Shown here in pieces: positions 1 to 4,692 of a DNA stretch of 7,843 nt (within the stretch, counting starts at the first letter, position 1; each line of letters starts with the position of its first letter). The notes below the pieces were generated by a model. It was not told the origin of the DNA. It did no database searches and saw only the letters and a program-made list of their open reading frames with translations. This stretch comes from an uncultured Selenomonas sp. GTDB lineage: Bacteria; Bacillota; Negativicutes; Selenomonadales; Selenomonadaceae. The position numbers and the translations under genes were made by a program. The DNA lies in assembly GCA_905373085.1 (NCBI GenBank), contig CAJPRR010000106.1:1-7843 (forward strand), in the 5' to 3' direction.

Positions 1-58
1 GCCCGTGCCGCTCTACAAGAAGATCAGTGACTGGGGCAAGGAAAAAGGCTTGAAATGA
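1..58 (+). CDS. C-terminal end of an unidentified protein (partial)
   Basis: The window opens inside a gene read in the frame that begins at base 2. The visible tail is about 18 residues (PVPLYKKISDWGKEKGLK) and ends at a TGA at 56-58. The tail is lysine-rich and hydrophilic, with no motif I can assign to a family. A stem-loop (71-105) follows the stop closely, as expected at the end of a transcription unit. The function cannot be told from this fragment. Confidence 0.55.
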   Translation, partial: PVPLYKKISDWGKEKGLK

Positions 59-70
59 GAGGAAACGAGA

Positions 71-105
71 ATGGCGAGAGCCTTTGCGAAGGGCGCTCTC
101 GCCAT
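71..105 (+). terminator. Stem-loop after the partial gene
   Basis: A perfect 11-bp inverted repeat (71-81 with 95-105, arm ATGGCGAGAGC) lies 12 bases after the stop of the partial gene. The loop can form a further CTT/AAG mini-stem. The plus-strand sequence after it is not T-rich, so it is either a weak intrinsic terminator or an mRNA 3'-end protecting hairpin. Confidence 0.5.
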
Positions 106-118
106 AATGATGAAGAAA

Positions 119-141
119 GCCGCTGCGCAAAGCGCAGCGGC
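119..141 (-). terminator. Terminator hairpin downstream of tRNA-Val
   Basis: A perfect 10-bp stem (119-128 with 132-141, arm GCCGCTGCGC) has a 3-nt loop. Read on the minus strand it lies 8 bases after the tRNA CCA end and is followed by TTTCTTCATC, so it fits best as the tRNA terminator. On the plus strand it could back up the 71-105 hairpin, but the sequence there (GAAATTTCT) is a poor U-tract. Confidence 0.65.
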
Positions 142-149
142 GAAATTTC

Positions 150-226
150 TGGTGCTCATGGAGGGACTCGAACCCCCGACTTCCACCATGTGAGGGTGAC
201 ACTCTAACCAACTGAGTTACATGAGC
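150..226 (-). tRNA. tRNA-Val (anticodon CAC)
   Basis: The reverse complement folds as a full 77-nt cloverleaf. The acceptor stem is GCTCATG/CATGAGC, with discriminator A and an encoded CCA at 150-152. The D stem is ACTC/GAGT, with loop AGTTGGTTA. The anticodon stem is TCACC/GGTGG (one T-G wobble), with loop CTCACAT. The variable loop is AAGTC, and the T arm is GGGGG-TTCGAGT-CCCTC. The anticodon CAC reads the valine codon GUG. No tRNA neighbours are visible, so it looks like a single-gene transcript, with a promoter at 251-279 and a terminator at 119-141. Confidence 0.95.
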
Positions 227-250
227 AGCATTAGGTTGAACATAAGATAT

Positions 251-279
251 ATTATACACGAGTTCTCGTCCTTTGACTA
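251..279 (-). promoter_or_regulatory. Promoter for tRNA-Val
   Basis: On the minus strand there is a perfect -10 TATAAT (251-256) and a 4/6 -35 TAGTCA (274-279), separated by 17 bp. Transcription would start near 243-245, about 17-19 bases before the tRNA 5' end. The spacer holds a small interrupted palindrome, ACGAG-TT-CTCGT (258-269). Confidence 0.7.
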
Positions 280-304
280 GCCCTGAAAAGCAAAAAAATC
301 GTCG

Positions 305-422
305 TTATGCACATTTTTTTGTGGATAAAAGAGGTAATCCTGTGGATAAGCCTTGGAATGCGCTCAATCATCCGCCAGTTATCCACAGGGCTTTGGGGGA
401 AATCTGTGGAGAATGTGGAAAT
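305..422. promoter_or_regulatory. DnaA-box cluster
   Basis: Six 9-mers resembling the DnaA box lie within 118 bp. Four fit TTATNCACA: 305-313 (plus, TTATGCACA), 320-328 (minus, perfect TTATCCACA), 341-349 (minus, perfect) and 379-387 (plus, perfect). Two degenerate boxes follow: 405-413 (minus, TTCTCCACA) and 414-422 (minus, ATTTCCACA). AT-rich tracts flank the cluster (about 285-320 and 426-457). DnaA binding is established for this motif; the role here is inferred. It could be part of a replication origin, a DnaA-titrating or -reactivating locus like datA/DARS or the B. subtilis DnaA-box clusters, or a DnaA operator for rnhA. No dnaA or dnaN gene is in view. Confidence 0.8.
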
Positions 423-459
423 TGGTCGTTTCTTCCTAAAAAAAGGAAAAAATAGTTAT

Positions 460-464
460 GGGGG
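460..464 (+). promoter_or_regulatory. Ribosome binding site supporting the TTG start of rnhA
   Basis: A GGGGG tract ends 8 bases before the TTG at 473. An in-frame TAA at 467-469 rules out any earlier start, so this weak Shine-Dalgarno and the TTG are the only way to include the complete viroplasmin domain. Confidence 0.6.
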
Positions 465-472
465 TCTAATCG

Positions 473-1177
473 TTGGCTCAAAAATTTTATGCCGTGCGTG
501 CGGGACGTGTGACGGGAATCTTTCTTACATGGGAGGACTGCCGCGCGCAGGTAGAAGGCTTTCGCGGCGCACGCTATAAGAGCTTTCCGACGGAGGAGGA
601 AGCCCGCGCCTGGCTTATGGCGGCGCAGCCTTTGTCGGCGCTCTTCGATGAAGCGGAAGCCGCGCCGACGCGCTGTGCGCCCGTGCGCAAAAAAAGCGCC
701 GCGATGGGCGGCAGAGCGAATGAAGCGGCGGATGACGCATCTCTCTGTCATGTCTATACGGACGGCTCGTGCCTTCGGAATCCGGATGGGCCGGGCGGCT
801 GGGCGGTCTGCATCGTGCGTCCGGGCGAGGAGATGGAGACGCTTTCGGGCGGCAATCCTTCGACGACGAACAACCGCATGGAGATGACGGCGGCGATCGA
901 GGCGCTGCGTCATCTGCCCAAGCGAGAGCCGATCGTGCTGTCGACGGACAGCCAGTATCTGAAGAACGGCATCACGAAGTGGATTTTCAGCTGGAAGCGG
1001 CGCGGCTGGAAGAAAGCGGACGGCACTCCCGTCCTCAATCAGGAGCTTTGGCAGGAACTCGATGGCCTGATTGCCGGGCGAAGCATCATCTTCCGCTGGG
1101 TCAAGGGTCATGCGGGGTACAAGTACAATGAGATCTGTGACATGTTGGCAAAAAGAGAAGCACAAGCCTTTTTATGA
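473..1177 (+). CDS. rnhA: Ribonuclease HI with N-terminal viroplasmin (hybrid-binding) domain
   Basis: This 234-residue enzyme cleaves the RNA strand of RNA-DNA hybrids such as R-loops and Okazaki primers. Residues about 3-48 (KFYAVRAGR...TW...FPTEEEARAWL) form the viroplasmin/HBD domain, which binds hybrids and is also found in eukaryotic RNase H1. A linker of about 40 residues follows, then the catalytic domain (about 92-232). The active-site set is complete: D97 (YTDGS), E137 (NRMEMTA), D159 (STDSQ), H213 (KGHAG) and D223, with spacings very close to E. coli RNase HI. The start is TTG, because an in-frame TAA lies just upstream and the next possible start would cut into the viroplasmin domain. 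The gene follows the DnaA-box cluster directly, and its last codons form the left arm of the terminator at 1147-1200. No confident promoter was found. Confidence 0.93.
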   Translation: MAQKFYAVRAGRVTGIFLTWEDCRAQVEGFRGARYKSFPTEEEARAWLMAAQPLSALFDEAEAAPTRCAPVRKKSAAMGGRANEAADDASLCHVYTDGSCLRNPDGPGGWAVCIVRPGEEMETLSGGNPSTTNNRMEMTAAIEALRHLPKREPIVLSTDSQYLKNGITKWIFSWKRRGWKKADGTPVLNQELWQELDGLIAGRSIIFRWVKGHAGYKYNEICDMLAKREAQAFL

Positions 1178-1200
1178 AGGTTTGTGCTTCTCTTTTTGCC
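1147..1200. terminator. Bidirectional terminator shared by rnhA and the DUF805 gene
   Basis: A perfect 19-bp inverted repeat (1147-1165 with 1182-1200) is extended inward by a G-T pair and CCTT/AAGG, closing on a 6-nt loop (1171-1176). The arm carries an A5 tract on one side and a T5 tract on the other, so either transcript gains a U-run. The left arm lies inside the final rnhA codons, and the right arm touches the stop codon of the converging minus-strand gene. Confidence 0.88.
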
Positions 1201-2663
1201 TACTGCCGCTCCAGCGTCGATTCGCCATAATTGTTGACGGTCACGGAGCCTTTGACGAAGACGAGGGCGGCGAGCAGGAAGACTTCGTAGATTTCGAGGG
1301 CGAAGGCGGCGGCGATGATTTCGAGGCCGAACGGTTCGCGTGCGAGGGTGCGAGGGTCGCCGTCGAAGAACGCGAGGCAGCCGATGAAGGCGAGCGTGAG
1401 CGCGAGCGGCACGCCCGCGAGCCAGCCGCTTCTGCCGATGTCGTGCAGACGCTGTGTGACGATGCCGATGGGCAGGATGGCGGCGAGGGCGCAGGAGGCC
1501 GATGTGCCGTAGAGAGCGACGAGATTGCCGAGGGGCTGCGGCAGGCGCTCCGCCGTTTCCAGCACGACGAAGACGAGCAGCGAGACGAAGAAGAGGAGGA
1601 AGAGCAGGCGCAGCAAGAAGCGCTTGCGGTTCATCCTGCCCTTGAGCTGGATCATGCGCAGGAAGAACGGATAGTCCTCCTTGGGGCGTTCCGCGATATA
1701 GGGGCGCAGTTCGTCTGCGCTCTCGGGCGAGCCGGAAGCGTTGCTTGAAAAATCCCCTTCGGCAAAGAGCAGATAGAGGTGCAGGAGGATGAGCAGGGCG
1801 AGCGCCGCGCCCCCATAGGGCAGGGCGCTCTTGAGCAGCAGATGATCGGGAGTGACGCCCAAAAGCGGCGGCAGACCGAGGAAGAGGAGCAGCAGACGCG
1901 CTTCTTCGGCGAGCGCGAGAAGGAGGAGCGGGCAGATGACGGCGCTGAGCCATGTCGTATCGCCGTAGCCGAGGTCGTGCCAGCGCCGCATGGCCGCGCG
2001 CAAGAATACGAGCAGCAGAAGCGCGAGAGGCACGCTGATGAGGAGGATGGCGGCGAAAGCCGCCGCGAGCGAGATGTTTTCCGACGGCATGGGGCGGCCT
2101 GCGCCGAGCCATGAGAGGACGGCAGCCGTCACGCCCGTGACGAGCGCGGCAAGGCCTGCCGCCGCGAGCAGACTGCCGATGAGGTGCAGGATGAAAAGCT
2201 TCTGCCCCATGCGGCCTTCGGGCGAGAGCCATTTTTCAAAGAGTCCCTGCAGGAAGCCGCCGCGCGGCGGCGGCTTCTTTTCTTCCTCCCATTCGGCTGC
2301 CATCTCGCTGCGCTTTTCCTCGTCCGCGAGCAGTTCCTGCAGGAGTTCGGCGGCGCTCTGGCGCGGCCGCGCCTCGCCGTGCGGCGGCGTTCGTTCCTCG
2401 ATGCCGCCTTTGTCTTTTCGCGTCTTTTTTTCTGCCGTGTCGCTGCTTTTCGCATCGGTTCGGCTGTCCGGATTGTCCGGTTCATCCGGTTCGACCGGTT
2501 TGTTTATGTCCTCGACATCGTCCCTGTCGTCCAATGAAGGATCTTTCCCCTTTTCCGAAGGGCGCAGCATTTCTTCGAGCGCCGTGTCACTCGAAAAGCT
2601 CTCGCGTCGCAGGCGTTCCAAGATGCTCTGCGTATCTTCTGCCGCCTTGCCTGTTCTTGCCAT
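1200..2663 (-). CDS. Membrane protein with two tandem DUF805 domains
   Basis: This is a 487-residue protein of unknown biochemical function. Residues 1-135 are hydrophilic and strongly charged (many D, E, K, P), probably disordered and cytoplasmic. The rest holds two copies of the DUF805 (YhaH-like) membrane module. Copy 1 starts at GRMGQKLF (150-157), with its RRWHDLGYGDTTWL signature at 226-239. Copy 2 starts at GRMNRKRF (342-349), with QRLHDIGRSGWL at 404-415. Each is embedded in Leu/Ala-rich segments that would span the membrane. Most DUF805 proteins are single modules of about 100-150 residues, so this is an enlarged form. The ATG has AAGGAG 11 bases upstream. It lies 41 bp after the Ppx gene and is the last gene of the minus-strand operon. 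The second copy is closer to the family consensus. Confidence 0.82.
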   Translation of the reverse strand: MARTGKAAEDTQSILERLRRESFSSDTALEEMLRPSEKGKDPSLDDRDDVEDINKPVEPDEPDNPDSRTDAKSSDTAEKKTRKDKGGIEERTPPHGEARPRQSAAELLQELLADEEKRSEMAAEWEEEKKPPPRGGFLQGLFEKWLSPEGRMGQKLFILHLIGSLLAAAGLAALVTGVTAAVLSWLGAGRPMPSENISLAAAFAAILLISVPLALLLLVFLRAAMRRWHDLGYGDTTWLSAVICPLLLLALAEEARLLLLFLGLPPLLGVTPDHLLLKSALPYGGAALALLILLHLYLLFAEGDFSSNASGSPESADELRPYIAERPKEDYPFFLRMIQLKGRMNRKRFLLRLLFLLFFVSLLVFVVLETAERLPQPLGNLVALYGTSASCALAAILPIGIVTQRLHDIGRSGWLAGVPLALTLAFIGCLAFFDGDPRTLAREPFGLEIIAAAFALEIYEVFLLAALVFVKGSVTVNNYGESTLERQ

Positions 2664-2704
2664 CGTCCGTGTCTCTCCTTAGGTGTATATCGTTCTGCGG
2701 CTTT

Positions 2705-3613
2705 TCACTTTCCCAGTATGCGGTCATAGATGTAGCCTTCGCGCACGCCCGAGTCGCTGTAGGCGATGGAAGGCAGGGCGAAGCGTTCGGCGAGGAGGCC
2801 GGCGATGACGAGGCCGGGCAGGATCGTGCGCATGCGGTCGGGAACGGCACGCATGAGATGCACGGCGTCGTCTTCCGTGAGCGCACGGTCACGCAGGAAG
2901 CGCGCAAGCAGCGCATCGATCGCCTCGCGCGTGATCGTTCGGCCGTCCGAGGCGGGAAAGAGTGCGGCAGAGAGCGCCGCCGCTCCCTTGAAGGTGCCGC
3001 CGATGCCGCAGGCGAGAAGTCCCCGAAGCCCTGTGAAATCTGCGGCGGAATCAAGGATGCGTGCGGCGTCCGTGCGCATCCTCGCGACTTCCTCGCGAGA
3101 CGGCAGGAGTTCTTTCGTAAATTTCGTGCGCAGGCAGAGAGAGCCGACGGGAAGGCTCGTCTTGTGCACGATTTTTTGCGCCTTGTAGTGAACCATCTCG
3201 GTGCTCGCACCGCCGATGTCAAAGAGCAGTCCTTCTTCGGCGGCAAGGTCGTGCGTTGCGCCGATGAAGTCCAGCTCCGCTTCTTCCTCGCCGCGTATTA
3301 CATAAATATCCAGTCCTGTGCGAGCTTTGATTTCCTCGATTGCCTCGCGGCTGTTCGCGGCGTTCCTCAGAGCGCCCGTTGTGAAAATTGAGATATTCTC
3401 GATGTGCAGCGCTGCAAGGAACTTTTGGAAATCTTCGAGCGCGTAGACGAGCCGCCTGACGCCGCGCTCTTCGAGCACGTTGTCGTGCACGAACGAGGCG
3501 AGTCCCACCGTCGTGTCCTTTTTCTTCATGATCTGCTCTACCGCGCCGTCCTTGATTTGGTAGACCGCCATGCGCACGGTGTTGGAGCCGATGTCAATGA
3601 TTGCATGTATCAT
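2705..3613 (-). CDS. Ppx/GppA-family exopolyphosphatase or (p)ppGpp-related phosphatase
   Basis: This 302-residue protein belongs to the ASKHA-fold Ppx/GppA family, which hydrolyses terminal phosphate from polyphosphate or converts pppGpp to ppGpp. The visible motifs are phosphate-binding DIGSNT (7-12), TTGALRNA (78-85), RGEEEA (107-112, containing the expected catalytic glutamate), FDIGGAST (131-138), GIGGT (203-207), the PDRMRTILPG segment (258-267) and GVREG (289-293). It has only the two core domains and lacks the C-terminal HD-like extension of E. coli Ppx, which has about 500 residues, so it resembles the short Ppx forms of many Gram-positive bacteria. The ATG is preceded by GGAGG at a spacing of about 6. 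It starts 12 bp after the TauE stop, so the two are co-transcribed. Substrate choice cannot be decided from the sequence. Confidence 0.9.
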   Translation of the reverse strand: MIHAIIDIGSNTVRMAVYQIKDGAVEQIMKKKDTTVGLASFVHDNVLEERGVRRLVYALEDFQKFLAALHIENISIFTTGALRNAANSREAIEEIKARTGLDIYVIRGEEEAELDFIGATHDLAAEEGLLFDIGGASTEMVHYKAQKIVHKTSLPVGSLCLRTKFTKELLPSREEVARMRTDAARILDSAADFTGLRGLLACGIGGTFKGAAALSAALFPASDGRTITREAIDALLARFLRDRALTEDDAVHLMRAVPDRMRTILPGLVIAGLLAERFALPSIAYSDSGVREGYIYDRILGK

Positions 3614-3625
3614 GGAAGTCCTCCG

Positions 3626-4384
3626 TTACTTGCCGAAGAGGTCGAAGAGTTGCTTGCCGATGAGCACGGTCGTCACGATGATGAAGAGCGGCCGTACATA
3701 GGATGTGCCCTTCTTGATGGCGAGGCGTGCGCCGCACCAGGCGCCTGCGATCATGGAGACGCCCATGGGAATGGCGTAGGTGAAATTGACGAGGCCGAAG
3801 TACGCGAAGAGCACGACGGCGGCGAGGTTGCTCGCAAAATTCAGTGCACGCGCGTTTGCCGCCGCGCCGAGAAAGTCGAAGCCTGCGAGCAGGAAGGCGA
3901 AGAGCATGAAGGAGCCTGTGCCCGGCCCGAAGAAGCCGTCGTAGAAGCCGAAGGTGAAGGCGACGACGGCGGAGAGAAGGAGCAAGCGGCGCGTCATGCC
4001 ATGGTACTTGCTCTCGCGTCCCCAGTCGCGGCGGAAGATGCTGTAGAGGAGCACGAGCGCGAGCATGACGACGACGAGGGGGCGCAGGAAGTCGGGCGGC
4101 ACCTGTCGCACGACGAGCACGCCGACAGCAGAGCCGAGGAGCGTGATGGGAAAGAGCAGGCGAATGAGCTTCCTGTCGACCTTGCCGCTCTTGATGAAGG
4201 AGATGAAGCTCGTGCACGCGCCCATGACGGCAGCAGCCTTGTTCGTGCCGAGCACCTCTAGGAGCGGCAGCCCCGTCATCATCAGCGCAGGGATAGAGAT
4301 CAGCCCGCCGCCGCCGACGACGGCGTCGATGAACGCTGAAAAAAAGCCCATGACAGAGATGAAGAGCAGTATTTCCAAGCCCAT
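3626..4384 (-). CDS. TauE/SafE-family sulfite/anion exporter permease
   Basis: This 252-residue integral membrane protein of the TauE/SafE (DUF81) family would move sulfite, sulfonates or related anions across the cytoplasmic membrane; the substrate here is unknown. The internally repeated family motifs are visible: VVGGGGLISIPAL (22-34) with GTNKAAAVMG (46-55) in the first half, and GFYDGFFGPGTGSF (146-159) with NARALNFASN (177-186) in the second. About eight hydrophobic segments fit the usual topology. The frame stays open back to 4519, but I place the start at the ATG 4382-4384: a GGGAGG lies 8 bases before it, the first transmembrane segment begins right there, and the longer version would add an unconserved polar stretch crossing the promoter. 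It is the first gene of the TauE-Ppx-DUF805 operon. Confidence 0.9.
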   Translation of the reverse strand: MGLEILLFISVMGFFSAFIDAVVGGGGLISIPALMMTGLPLLEVLGTNKAAAVMGACTSFISFIKSGKVDRKLIRLLFPITLLGSAVGVLVVRQVPPDFLRPLVVVMLALVLLYSIFRRDWGRESKYHGMTRRLLLLSAVVAFTFGFYDGFFGPGTGSFMLFAFLLAGFDFLGAAANARALNFASNLAAVVLFAYFGLVNFTYAIPMGVSMIAGAWCGARLAIKKGTSYVRPLFIIVTTVLIGKQLFDLFGK

Positions 4385-4454
4385 GATCCAAGCCTCCCGA
4401 AGGGGAACGTCCGGCACAAACAGGCGCTGAGATTCCCGTGAATGGTGTATGTTT

Positions 4455-4482
4455 ATGATACCATGAAAATCCAAGAGGTCAA
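4455..4482 (-). promoter_or_regulatory. Promoter of the TauE-Ppx-DUF805 operon
   Basis: On the minus strand there is -35 TTGACC (4477-4482, 5/6) and -10 TATCAT (4455-4460, 5/6), with a 16-bp spacer. This would give a leader of about 64 nt before the ATG at 4384. A short interrupted repeat, ATGGT (4442-4446) with ACCAT (4460-4464), brackets the -10 and could be an operator, though the evidence is weak. Confidence 0.65.
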
Positions 4483-4607
4483 GCCCAAAGGGACAAACGG
4501 ATCGGCTAGGCTTCTGCAAGGGCGTGAGGATATATGTACAGCGTGCCGCTTTGATGAAATCGTTGCAGGAAACGGGCGGAAAAGAACGGCGGCAAGTTGG
4601 GCGTGCT

Positions 4608-4635
4608 CTTTATGCAACGAATCCCTTGCATAAAG
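4608..4635. promoter_or_regulatory. 28-bp palindrome, probable operator of the FAD oxidoreductase gene
   Basis: CTTTATGCAA (4608-4617) and TTGCATAAAG (4626-4635) form a perfect 10-bp inverted repeat with an 8-bp spacer. The right arm covers the -35 position of the downstream promoter. The absence of a GC-rich stem and a T-tract argues against a terminator, and the symmetry suits a dimeric repressor or activator. I do not recognise the regulator. Confidence 0.65.
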
Positions 4636-4654
4636 GAACTTCTTCCTATATAAT
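4626..4654 (+). promoter_or_regulatory. Promoter of the FAD oxidoreductase gene
   Basis: A perfect -10 TATAAT (4649-4654) has a weak -35 TTGCAT (4626-4631) at 17 bp. The -35 is half of the palindrome, so the promoter may need an activator or be blocked by a repressor bound there. Confidence 0.65.
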
Positions 4655-4680
4655 ACCAATTGTAGAAGAGTGAGCGGATG

Positions 4681-4685
4681 GGAGG
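4681..4685 (+). promoter_or_regulatory. Ribosome binding site that decides the FAD gene start
   Basis: A perfect GGAGG lies 7 bases before the GTG at 4693. The ATG at 4678, five codons earlier in the same frame, has only a weak purine stretch upstream and would bury this site inside the coding region. Confidence 0.7.
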
Positions 4686-4692
4686 CGGCGAG

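Larger units (their letters stand above)
4385..4692. other. Divergent intergenic region
   Basis: This roughly 308-bp gap lies between two divergently transcribed genes. It holds the minus-strand promoter (4455-4482), the palindrome (4608-4635) and the plus-strand -10 box (4649-4654). The middle part, about 4483-4607, carries no strong promoter, terminator or RNA fold that I can identify. A 63-codon open frame (4442-4633, plus) has two CxxC pairs but no ribosome binding site, so I do not call it a gene. Confidence 0.6.

Noticed and set aside
305..422. Definite call of this region as oriC
   Set aside because: The DnaA-box cluster is strong, but no dnaA, dnaN or other origin-linked gene is visible, and skew over a 7.8-kb window cannot be judged; only a DnaA-box cluster is claimed.
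368..1165. 265-codon minus-strand open frame opposite rnhA
   Set aside because: It runs across the DnaA-box cluster and opposite all RNase HI catalytic motifs, is very Arg-rich, and has no recognisable domain.
1071..1748. 225-codon plus-strand open frame rich in E, D and G
   Set aside because: It is the complement of Leu/Ala-rich membrane-protein codons, crosses the terminator hairpin, and has no start context.
1108..2232. 374-codon minus-strand open frame in another phase of the DUF805 gene
   Set aside because: It is an Arg/Ala/Pro/His-rich shadow overlapping a gene with two recognisable DUF805 signatures.
4385..4519. 45-codon N-terminal extension of the TauE gene
   Set aside because: The extension is polar and unlike the family, crosses the -35/-10 promoter elements, and the internal ATG has a strong GGGAGG site directly before the first membrane segment.
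4442..4633. 63-codon plus-strand open frame with two CxxC pairs
   Set aside because: There is no ribosome binding site before the ATG, it overlaps the minus-strand operon promoter and ends inside the palindrome; kept only as a low-interest observation.
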